DNA of 5,019 nt, taken from contig JAHXIM010000322.1 of NCBI GenBank assembly GCA_025655635.1, positions 1 through 5,019 on the forward strand. Reading direction: 5' to 3'. A program made the position numbers and the translations under genes. The stretch comes from a gamma proteobacterium symbiont of Lucinoma myriamae. Its GTDB lineage: Bacteria > Pseudomonadota > Gammaproteobacteria > GRL18. The stretch's first letter is position 1, and every line of letters begins with the position of its first letter. Positions 1-5,019 of the stretch are shown here, one piece after another. Below the pieces are notes generated by a model. It saw only the letters and a program-made list of their open reading frames with translations, had not been told where the DNA came from and did not search any database.

Positions 1-71
1 AATATGATCATGAACAATAAAAATAGAATCAATATTGTACGATAATCTATTGTGTCATTGAGATTGTCTTT
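1..71 (+). promoter_or_regulatory. AT-rich upstream region, probable promoter of the btu operon
   Basis: This AT-rich stretch precedes the B12-box leader and has no convincing coding frame, so it is where the operon promoter should lie. The best -10-like hexamer is GATAAT at 41-46 (five of six matches to TATAAT), but no good -35 box stands 16-18 bases upstream. TTGTAC at 35-40 resembles a -35 element but has no good -10 partner downstream. The exact promoter is therefore unresolved, and it could be an alternative-sigma or activator-dependent one. Confidence 0.25.
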
Positions 72-97
72 TTTCAGGGTCGACTACGTATGGGAAG

Positions 98-129
98 GAA
101 CTATCGATGACAGTTCAATTTTCTGAACT
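98..129 (+). repeat. Competing inverted repeats in the leader
   Basis: AGTTCA at 112-117 is perfectly complementary to TGAACT at 124-129, giving a 6-bp stem with a 6-nt loop. The same AGTTC (112-116) can instead pair with GAACT at 98-102, giving a 5-bp stem with a 9-nt loop. The two hairpins exclude each other. They occupy the place where the P4-P5 part of a normal cobalamin aptamer would be expected. Whether either forms in the RNA is inference. Confidence 0.4.
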
Positions 130-155
130 CAATTAGAAAATTATTTGTCCTTCAT

Positions 156-172
156 AAGCCCGGAGACCTGCC
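156..172 (+). promoter_or_regulatory. B12 box
   Basis: The 17 bases AAGCCCGGAGACCTGCC match the conserved B12 box of cobalamin riboswitches. As I recall the E. coli btuB leader, the two differ at one position (GGAG here, GAAG there). In characterised class-I riboswitches this segment forms part of the cobalamin-binding core. Its place about 170 nt before the btuB start fits the normal arrangement. Confidence 0.85.
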
Positions 173-208
173 ATAAGATTTTCCTTAGCTATGCGGCGGG
201 CGTGCGAT

Positions 209-270
209 GGATCTGAAAAGTAATACTCAGCTGAAAACAATTCGATACGCTGACCATTTTTTCTAGATCC
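209..270 (+). promoter_or_regulatory. Long leader hairpin, candidate anti-sequester stem
   Basis: Bases 209-219 (GGATCTGAAAA) pair with 259-270 (TTTTCTAGATCC): 11 Watson-Crick pairs with one bulged T at 264, plus a possible G-U pair 220/258. Inside, TCAGC 227-231 pairs with GCTGA 249-253. The 3' arm contains AGATCC (265-270), which is also complementary to the btuB ribosome binding region. This hairpin would keep that segment occupied and leave the binding site free, so it is probably the ON structure. The pairing is seen in the sequence; the role is inferred. Confidence 0.45.
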
Positions 271-307
271 TCTTTGTTCACTTCATAGTAAATCACCATT
301 AATAAAT

Positions 308-327
308 ACACACGGGGGGTGTGTTTT
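308..327 (+). other. GC-capped hairpin followed by TTTT, just before btuB
   Basis: ACACAC at 308-313 pairs perfectly with GTGTGT at 319-324 around a loop of five G residues, and TTTT (324-327) overlaps the end of the stem. It resembles a weak intrinsic terminator, but the stem is only 6 bp and the T-tract only 4. It lies 5 bases before the btuB Shine-Dalgarno, so it may instead insulate or position the ribosome binding site. It contains an in-frame GTG (321-323), which is unlikely to be the real start. Confidence 0.4.
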
Positions 328-328
328 C

Positions 329-333
329 AGGGA
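329..333 (+). promoter_or_regulatory. btuB ribosome binding site
   Basis: AGGGA lies 8 nt before ATG 342 and 5 nt before ATG 339. The spacing favours ATG 342. The site is moderate in strength and is the target of the candidate sequester at 265-270. Confidence 0.5.
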
Positions 334-341
334 TCTCTATG

Positions 342-2213
342 ATGAAAAAATTACCTGTTCTTATAAGTACTTCTGCTTTAGCTATTAGCTTTTATCCCAT
401 TATTACCCAGGCAGACTCCAAAGATGATAATGCGCAGATTATCGTGACTGCCAATCGTACCGCAAATACCATTGATGAAACACTGGTACCCGCCACTATT
501 ATTACACGAGATGATATAGAACGGCTCCAGGTAAATTCAGTGATTGACATATTGGCCACTTCACCTGGAATTGATATTAGCAGCAATGGCGGATTTGGCG
601 GCAATCAAAGCATCTATATGCGCGGCACTAATAGTAATCAGGTTCTCGTTTTAATTGACGGCATACCATCTGGTTCAGCCACTGTCGGCACTACCCCCTT
701 TCAATTTTTACCCGTTTCACAGATTGAGCGTGTTGAAATCGTTCGTGGTCCGCATTCCAGTCTTTATGGCAACAGTGCCATCGGCGGTGTGATTCAGATT
801 TTTACCCGTAAAGATCAGGAAGGACAGCATGTGTACACTAATGTGGGTTATGGCTCTGACAACACCAGAGAAGTTAACCTGGGGTTTAGTAATAGCAGCC
901 AGAAGACGAGTTATAACCTTGGTGTCAGTTATATTGACTCTGACGGTTACAATGTCCTCGGCGATACTTATCCTGATTCAGATGATGATGTCTATGATAA
1001 TACGGCCGTTTCTTTAGGCGGCAGACATCGCTTAACTGATCAATTAGAACTCAGCGGGACTTTTCTCTACAGTGAAGGAAGCAGTGACTATGATGGCAAT
1101 AACTATAAACATTCCCGTATTGACTATAAGGAACAGGTAGCCAGCGTTATTGCCGATTATGAAATTAATGATGGCTGGTTGACTCAAATTCAAATAGGAC
1201 AAAGTGTTGATGATCAGAAAACACATCGAACTGCGACCACAAAGTCTAAATTTAAAACCACAAAAAACAGTGTCTCCTGGAAAAATGAATTTCTGGTAAG
1301 AGAAACGGATCTCTTTACCGCCGGCATTGATTATCTGGATGAATCAGTTGACAGCAGTACAGATTTCTCGAAAGACAGCCGCTGGAATCAGGCCGCTTTT
1401 GCCCAATACCAGTACTATGGTGATGTTTTCGATATTAAGTTATCCTGGCGTTACGATGATAATGAAGCGTTTGGCAGCCATACTACGGGAAACCTGGCTA
1501 TTGGCTTTGATCTGGACCAATATGTACGAGTCACTACCTCCTATGGCAGTGCCTTTAAAGCACCTGATTTTAATAGCCTGTACTGGCCGAAGGAATCATT
1601 CCCGGCATGGTTCTATAGCTATGAAGGGAATCCCGACTTAAAACCAGAAGAATCAGAAAGCTTTGAATTTGGCCTGAGTGGAGAGTTTCATTCTGTCAAC
1701 TGGACGGCTCATTATTACCGCACGAAAGTAACGAACTTAATCAGCACTCAGGGACAGCTCAATCTAGCGACTTTTTTTTGGGAAGAACGTCCCGAAAACA
1801 TTGATAAAGCCACTATAGATGGTATTGAATTGACATTAAATACCAACATACTGGGCTGGCAGGTGCAGACTCACTATTCTCACACAAATCCAACTGATGA
1901 CGATACAGGTGAAATTTTACCCAATCGCAGTGAAGATCAATTTCGTCTCGATGTGGATCAAAAAAAGGGTAAACTCAGCTATGGTGCATCCGTTCTTGCC
2001 ACTTCAGAACGCTATACATCCAGCAAACAGCAAATGTCGGGTTATGGCATTATGAATATTCGCGGTGCCTGGAACATTAATTCTCATTGGACCTTAAAAG
2101 CAAAAATTGATAACCTGTTTGATAAAGAGTATGCAACCACTCAATCCTATACGGGCTTACCTTATCAGGCGCAGGACCGATTTGCTTTTGCATCGATTCA
2201 CTATCAAATGTAA
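342..2213 (+). CDS. btuB: TonB-dependent vitamin B12 outer-membrane receptor BtuB
   Basis: This 623-residue protein (E. coli BtuB has 614) transports cobalamin across the outer membrane using TonB-ExbBD energy. Residues 1-24 form a Sec signal peptide (MKK start, hydrophobic core, cleavage after TQA). A TonB box, QIIVTA, lies at 32-37. The plug runs to about 156 and contains RGTNSNQVLVLIDG (94-107) and VRGPHSSLYGNSAIGGV (134-150), typical of BtuB. The rest is a 22-strand-type barrel. An Asp-rich loop at 199-219 matches the position of the calcium-binding loops of E. coli BtuB. The C-terminal region has NLFDKEYAT, but the last residue is Met, not the usual aromatic. ATG 342 was chosen for Shine-Dalgarno spacing; ATG 339 is equally possible biologically, and GTG 321 lies in a hairpin. 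The B12 leader and the downstream btuCDF genes support the substrate. Confidence 0.93.
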   Translation: MKKLPVLISTSALAISFYPIITQADSKDDNAQIIVTANRTANTIDETLVPATIITRDDIERLQVNSVIDILATSPGIDISSNGGFGGNQSIYMRGTNSNQVLVLIDGIPSGSATVGTTPFQFLPVSQIERVEIVRGPHSSLYGNSAIGGVIQIFTRKDQEGQHVYTNVGYGSDNTREVNLGFSNSSQKTSYNLGVSYIDSDGYNVLGDTYPDSDDDVYDNTAVSLGGRHRLTDQLELSGTFLYSEGSSDYDGNNYKHSRIDYKEQVASVIADYEINDGWLTQIQIGQSVDDQKTHRTATTKSKFKTTKNSVSWKNEFLVRETDLFTAGIDYLDESVDSSTDFSKDSRWNQAAFAQYQYYGDVFDIKLSWRYDDNEAFGSHTTGNLAIGFDLDQYVRVTTSYGSAFKAPDFNSLYWPKESFPAWFYSYEGNPDLKPEESESFEFGLSGEFHSVNWTAHYYRTKVTNLISTQGQLNLATFFWEERPENIDKATIDGIELTLNTNILGWQVQTHYSHTNPTDDDTGEILPNRSEDQFRLDVDQKKGKLSYGASVLATSERYTSSKQQMSGYGIMNIRGAWNINSHWTLKAKIDNLFDKEYATTQSYTGLPYQAQDRFAFASIHYQM

Positions 2214-2229
2214 TGTCTGCTATAGCCTC

Positions 2230-2264
2230 CCCTGTTTCACTTTTTATAGAGAAGAGAGACAGGG
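2230..2264 (+). other. Intergenic hairpin between btuB and btuC
   Basis: CCCTGTTTC (2230-2238) pairs with GAGACAGGG (2256-2264), 9 bp with one G-U. After one A/A mismatch, CTTTT (2240-2244) pairs with AGAAG (2250-2254, one G-U) around a 5-nt loop. No T-run follows directly; the next T-rich stretch begins at about 2275. It is therefore not a canonical intrinsic terminator. It more likely stabilises the btuB message, marks RNA processing, or partly attenuates btuCDF. It occupies nearly half of the 75-nt gap. Confidence 0.5.
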
Positions 2265-2288
2265 ACTAATAGAGTATTTTATTACCTG

Positions 2289-3266
2289 ATGAAGTTAACA
2301 CAGCATCCATTAATTTTTTTATCCGGTCTGATGTTTCTGCTGCTCATCAGCTTTATTTTTGCTCTGTTGACAGGCTCCGGCAATCTTTCCACTCAGGAAC
2401 TGCTTGCGCTTTTAAACGGTACAGCATCTCCTCTGCACCAAAGCCTGATTTTTGAGCTTCGCCTGCCCAGAGCACTGGCCGCTTTTGCCGCAGGTGCTCT
2501 TTTGTCAATAGCCGGTGTTTTGATGCAGGTTTTATTAAGAAACCCGCTGGCTGACCCCTATGTTCTGGGGGTATCGGGTGGTTCTGCTCTGGCAGCCCTG
2601 CTGGCAATGCTCATGGGTTTCAATACTCTCTGGTTAACAGGCAGCGCTTTTCTTGGCGCACTGCTGTCAATTTTTCTGGTTTTTTCATTTGCCAATAATA
2701 AAGGCAGCTGGACAATATCCCGTCTATTGCTCACGGGGATTATTCTCGCCTCAGGATGGGGTGCATTGATCAGCTTTGTACTGGTGATATCACCGCCTGA
2801 AAAAATTCACGGTATGTTATTCTGGCTTATGGGCGATCTCAGTTATGATCGACCACTGCTGCCTTCCTATTTGATTTTACTCATTGGCTTTCTCTTTACA
2901 ATGTCCATCAGTCGCCAGCTTAATATTCTATTATGGGGTGAACTACAGGCCGGCAGTCTCGGCGTAGACAGCAAACGTCTGCGCGGCTATATTTTCCTGC
3001 TGTCATCAATGCTCACAGCTGGCGCAATTACTCTGGCCGGCAGCATCGGCTTTGTCGGGCTGGTGATCCCTCACCTGGTACGCCTGCTTATCGGTACGGA
3101 TCATCGTCTGCTTTTACCTGCAAGTGCTCTTTTAGGCGGCTCTATATTGATCATTGCCGATACGCTGGCACGAACTCTGCTGGCACCACAGCAATTACCC
3201 GTAGGTGTTCTCACCGCACTTATTGGTGTCCCGCTGTTTCTCTATCTGTTAAGGAGGAGTCACTAG
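2289..3266 (+). CDS. btuC: Vitamin B12 ABC transporter permease BtuC
   Basis: This 325-residue inner-membrane protein (E. coli BtuC has 326) belongs to the FecCD/BtuC permease family, which has ten transmembrane helices and works as a dimer. The sequence is strongly hydrophobic throughout. Family motifs are RLPRALAAF (58-66), the GVLMQVLLRNPLADPYVLGVSGG region (76-98), the coupling segment around LWGELQAGSLGVDSKRLR (215-232), and GFVGLVIPHLVRLL with GTDHRLLLP (254-277). Arg58 and Arg295 align with E. coli Arg56 and Arg295, which are proposed to dock with BtuF glutamates. This favours cobalamin over siderophore transport. The ATG has only a weak upstream purine run (AGAG 2271-2274, 14 nt away), so translation may be inefficient. 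The btuD Shine-Dalgarno lies within its last codons. Confidence 0.9.
   Translation: MKLTQHPLIFLSGLMFLLLISFIFALLTGSGNLSTQELLALLNGTASPLHQSLIFELRLPRALAAFAAGALLSIAGVLMQVLLRNPLADPYVLGVSGGSALAALLAMLMGFNTLWLTGSAFLGALLSIFLVFSFANNKGSWTISRLLLTGIILASGWGALISFVLVISPPEKIHGMLFWLMGDLSYDRPLLPSYLILLIGFLFTMSISRQLNILLWGELQAGSLGVDSKRLRGYIFLLSSMLTAGAITLAGSIGFVGLVIPHLVRLLIGTDHRLLLPASALLGGSILIIADTLARTLLAPQQLPVGVLTALIGVPLFLYLLRRSH
3251..3257 (+). promoter_or_regulatory. Strong ribosome binding site of btuD inside the btuC end
   Basis: AAGGAGG is a near-consensus Shine-Dalgarno, 10 nt before the TTG at 3268. It lies in the codons for the C-terminal Leu-Arg-Arg-Ser-His of BtuC and decides the btuD start, because no ATG or GTG is available nearby. 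Confidence 0.8.
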
Positions 3267-3267
3267 C

Positions 3268-4029
3268 TTGTCTCTGAAAACACACAATCTCAGCCTGTCA
3301 ATTGCCGGTAAAAAAATCAGTGAGCAACTGAATATCAGTTTTAACCCCGGTGAGTTCTGGGGAATAATGGGCATTAATGGTGTTGGGAAAACCACTCTAT
3401 TACAGACATTAATTGCTCTGCGCAATGCTGATAGCGGTACTATCACTCTTAACGGTAAAAATGTGCATGACTATAAGCGCATTCAGCTGGCACAGAGCAT
3501 CGGCATGATGCTGCAGGAGTATGAGTATAACTTCCCTGCCACTGTCCTTGAAGCCGCGCTCATCGGACGCCATCCGTTTATCAATAGCTGGCAATGGGAA
3601 AACAGCAATGACAGGCAACTCGCTGTCAATGCATTAAAACAAGTGGGCCTTCAGCTTTTTTATGAACGTTCCATCAATACACTGTCCGGTGGAGAAAAAC
3701 GGCGACTCAATCTGGCAACCCTGCTAACACAAAATCCTGATTATTATCTTCTGGATGAACCGGTTAATCACCTTGATATTAAGGCACAACTTGAAATTCT
3801 ATCCTTATTAAAAAATCAATTTGAACGGGGCAAACAATGCGGCATCATGGTCATTCATGATCCTAATATGGCCTACCGCTTTTGTGATCACATCTTATTG
3901 TTATTGGATAATGGTCAGTGGTTAGCCGGTGCGGTAAAAGAGGTTCTCAACAAGGATAATCTCAGCCGTTTGTATGATTGTCCCATTCATCAATTAAGTG
4001 ATGCACAGCATACGCTTTTTATTCCATAA
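3268..4029 (+). CDS. btuD: Vitamin B12 ABC transporter ATPase BtuD
   Basis: This 253-residue cytoplasmic ATPase (E. coli BtuD has 249) hydrolyses ATP as a dimer to drive BtuC. The ABC motifs are complete: Walker A GINGVGKTT (35-43, Lys41), Q-loop Gln83, signature LSGGE (139-143), Walker B YYLLD with Glu164 (159-164), D-loop NHLD (167-170) and switch His197. All catalytic residues are present. The body, including LIGRHPF and HDPNMAYRFCDHILLL, looks closer to the FepC/HmuV group of metal-chelate ATPases than to E. coli BtuD, so btuD is named mainly from its position. The start is TTG, with a strong Shine-Dalgarno at 3251-3257; the next in-frame ATG lies at the Walker A motif and would destroy the domain. 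One base separates the btuC stop from this start, so translational coupling is likely. Confidence 0.88.
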   Translation: MSLKTHNLSLSIAGKKISEQLNISFNPGEFWGIMGINGVGKTTLLQTLIALRNADSGTITLNGKNVHDYKRIQLAQSIGMMLQEYEYNFPATVLEAALIGRHPFINSWQWENSNDRQLAVNALKQVGLQLFYERSINTLSGGEKRRLNLATLLTQNPDYYLLDEPVNHLDIKAQLEILSLLKNQFERGKQCGIMVIHDPNMAYRFCDHILLLLDNGQWLAGAVKEVLNKDNLSRLYDCPIHQLSDAQHTLFIP

Positions 4030-4044
4030 AAAATAACGACGCCA

Positions 4045-4971
4045 ATGAAAGCTGATCTCAATAAATACATAGTTAACCTGCATACGCTTATGCTGTTTCT
4101 TATACTCGCCAGCAGTTCACCCCTTCAGGCACAAATTCAGGTTCAGGATGATAGTGGCCAGCAGATTATACTGCAGCAACCGGCAAGAAGAATCATCAGC
4201 TTATCGCCAGGTCTTACAGAACTGATTTATGCCGCAGGCGGTGCGAATAATATTATCGCTACCGTCAGCTATAGTGATTTCCCCGAACAGGCGAAAAACT
4301 TGACACAGATTGGCAGTTATAACGCACTGGATATGGAAAAAATCCTTCTTCTGCAGCCTGATCTGATCGTCGCCTGGAAAAGCGGTAATCCTAAACATCA
4401 GCTGGAAAAATTAACCAGACTGGGACTCACTGTTTACATCAGTGAACCTGAAGAGTTCATGGATATTCCGCACAGTATAAATTCTCTGGGGAAATTAATG
4501 GCCAGCGAGGTGGTTGCAAAGCAGAGTGCAGATGATTTTATTAAACAATTGCAGCAATTAAAGCAGAAATATCAAAGCAATAAGACAAAACCTAAAAAAC
4601 GCACCTTTATTCAAATATGGAACAATCCGCTAATGAGTGTCAATAAAAATCACCTGATTTCCAAGGTGATTAGCTTTTGCGGCGGCAATAATATTTTTTC
4701 ACAGGCCAGGAGCTTAACCAGCTCACCGTCTGTTGAGGCTGTTCTGGCACAAGACCCGGAAATTATTATTGCCACTGGAATGGCTGATACATCACAAGTA
4801 TGGTTAAACCGCTGGCGACAATGGCCATTTCTGAGCGCGGTAAAAAACAAGCGTCTCTATAGTACCGATCCCAATCATCTGGTACGCCCTACACCTAGAA
4901 TCCTGCAGGGCATTAAGGACGTTTGCGCATTAATCAGTGCAGGAGATAAGTCTGCCCGTGGCGGCTTATAG
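4045..4971 (+). CDS. btuF: Periplasmic vitamin B12-binding protein BtuF
   Basis: This 308-residue protein captures cobalamin in the periplasm and delivers it to BtuCD (E. coli BtuF has 266). A hydrophobic segment at about 15-25 and cleavage after LQA (29) form a Sec signal. There is no lipobox Cys, so it should be soluble. The two-lobed TroA-like fold shows RIISLSPGLTELIYAAGG (49-66), DLIVAWKSGN (106-115) and FCGGNNIF (211-218). Cys212 and Cys294 align with the disulphide pair of E. coli BtuF. Glu98 (MEKI) and Glu231 (VEAVLA) align with Glu72 and Glu202, which dock on BtuC arginines. A basic stretch near 172-186 (KQKYQSNKTKPKKR) links the lobes. No clear Shine-Dalgarno precedes ATG 4045; ATG 4090 would give a shorter signal but has no better site. 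The gap to btuD is 15 nt, in the same operon. Confidence 0.9.
   Translation: MKADLNKYIVNLHTLMLFLILASSSPLQAQIQVQDDSGQQIILQQPARRIISLSPGLTELIYAAGGANNIIATVSYSDFPEQAKNLTQIGSYNALDMEKILLLQPDLIVAWKSGNPKHQLEKLTRLGLTVYISEPEEFMDIPHSINSLGKLMASEVVAKQSADDFIKQLQQLKQKYQSNKTKPKKRTFIQIWNNPLMSVNKNHLISKVISFCGGNNIFSQARSLTSSPSVEAVLAQDPEIIIATGMADTSQVWLNRWRQWPFLSAVKNKRLYSTDPNHLVRPTPRILQGIKDVCALISAGDKSARGGL
4941..4945 (+). promoter_or_regulatory. Possible ribosome binding site for the next gene
   Basis: AGGAG lies within the 3' end of btuF, 12 nt before GTG 4958. The spacing is a little long. It is reported because the frame that begins at that GTG stays open to the window edge. Confidence 0.35.
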
Positions 4972-5019
4972 AAGCGACACAGATACCCACAGCAAAGCCT
5001 TAGATGAGCTAAAAAATAA
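4958..5019 (+). CDS. Start of an unidentified downstream gene, partial, overlapping btuF
   Basis: From GTG 4958 a frame different from btuF stays open to the window edge, giving 20 codons read as MAAYRSDTDTHSKALDELKN. It overlaps btuF by 14 nt and is preceded by AGGAG at 4941-4945. GTG 4937 is an alternative start in the same frame; a stop at 4931-4933 bounds it upstream. The peptide is hydrophilic, with no signal sequence or recognised motif. A cobalamin adenosyltransferase or salvage enzyme would be natural here, but nothing visible supports that. A chance open frame over 62 bases is also possible. Confidence 0.35.
   Translation, partial: MAAYRSDTDTHSKALDELKN

Larger units (their letters stand above)
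72..205 (+). promoter_or_regulatory. Cobalamin riboswitch-like leader, 5' half atypical
   Basis: This leader sits directly upstream of a complete B12 uptake operon and contains a near-perfect B12 box at 156-172. In the known family, such RNAs bind cobalamin and repress btuB expression. A GGCGGG at 195-200 can pair with CCTGCC of the box (167-172, one G-U pair), giving the downstream stem often seen after B12 boxes. TGGGAA at 91-96 resembles the GGGAA of the conserved core. However, the usual GGTG-AA-CC and CCCGC-ACTGT elements between that motif and the box are not recognisable, and the interval (about 60 nt) is short. It could be a divergent aptamer, a different structural variant or a decayed one. 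The boundaries are approximate. Confidence 0.6.
265..336 (+). promoter_or_regulatory. Candidate btuB ribosome-binding-site sequester
   Basis: AGATCC at 265-270 is the perfect reverse complement of GGATCT at 331-336, with an extra T271-G330 wobble. This pairing covers most of the likely Shine-Dalgarno AGGGA (329-333). It competes with the 209-270 hairpin because both use 265-270. Together they form the logic expected of a translation-controlling riboswitch of the btuB type. The stem is short (6 bp plus wobble) and closes a large loop containing the 308-324 hairpin, so its stability is uncertain. Confidence 0.4.

Noticed and set aside
35..63. TTGTAC as a -35 element with a -10 about 17 bases downstream
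   Set aside because: The hexamer at the expected place (58-63, TTGAGA) matches TATAAT poorly.
321..341. GTG 321 as the btuB start
   Set aside because: It lies in the 308-324 hairpin, has no properly spaced Shine-Dalgarno of its own and would add seven residues before a typical MKK signal start.
1961..1967. A AAA AAG slippery heptamer in frame within btuB
   Set aside because: A -1 shift meets a stop (TAA 1970-1972) after one codon, no stimulatory structure is obvious, and a shortened barrel would not fold. It is probably just Gln-Lys-Lys codons.
2230..2280. Intergenic hairpin as a rho-independent terminator of btuB
   Set aside because: The stem is followed by ACTAATAGAG rather than a T-tract, and the downstream genes have no visible promoter of their own.
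3409..3618. Antisense open frames within btuB, btuC, btuD and btuF (for example this one)
   Set aside because: They have no family-like sequence, no credible ribosome binding sites and lie wholly within well-supported genes on the other strand.
2289..4971. Siderophore or haem transporter instead of B12 transporter
   Set aside because: The B12 box, BtuB-type plug, conserved BtuC/BtuF docking residues and BtuF cysteine pair together favour cobalamin; only the ATPase alone would be ambiguous.

Overview
The window is a compact vitamin B12 (cobalamin) uptake operon from a Gram-negative bacterium. It is most likely a gammaproteobacterium with a moderately AT-rich genome. The evidence is a TonB-dependent outer-membrane receptor, a periplasmic binding protein with a Sec signal, and close residue-level similarity to Escherichia coli BtuB, BtuC and BtuF. 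The genus cannot be read from the sequence.

Layout, all on the + strand. Positions 1-341 are a non-coding leader. It carries a near-perfect B12 box (156-172), the hallmark of cobalamin riboswitches, followed by mutually exclusive pairings that could expose or hide the btuB ribosome binding site. btuB (342-2213) encodes the receptor. A 75-nt gap with a long hairpin (2230-2264) separates it from btuC (2289-3266, permease). btuD (3268-4029, ATPase, TTG start) follows after one base, and btuF (4045-4971, periplasmic binding protein) after 15 nt. A further reading frame opens inside the end of btuF (GTG 4958, or GTG 4937) and runs off the window. Its product is not recognisable from 20 codons.

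How the genes work together: BtuB takes cobalamin across the outer membrane using TonB energy. BtuF captures it in the periplasm and docks on a BtuC dimer, and BtuD hydrolyses ATP to drive import. The docking pairs known from E. coli (two BtuF glutamates, two BtuC arginines) and the BtuF cysteine pair are conserved, which supports the B12 assignment over a siderophore or haem system. All four core components lie together, without the btuE gene that sits between btuC and btuD in E. coli.

I see no wholly new biological system. The least ordinary parts are the leader, where the B12 box is textbook but the 5' half of the class-I aptamer is not recognisable, and the overlapping unknown gene at the 3' edge. 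No mobile element, CRISPR array, tRNA or rRNA was seen.
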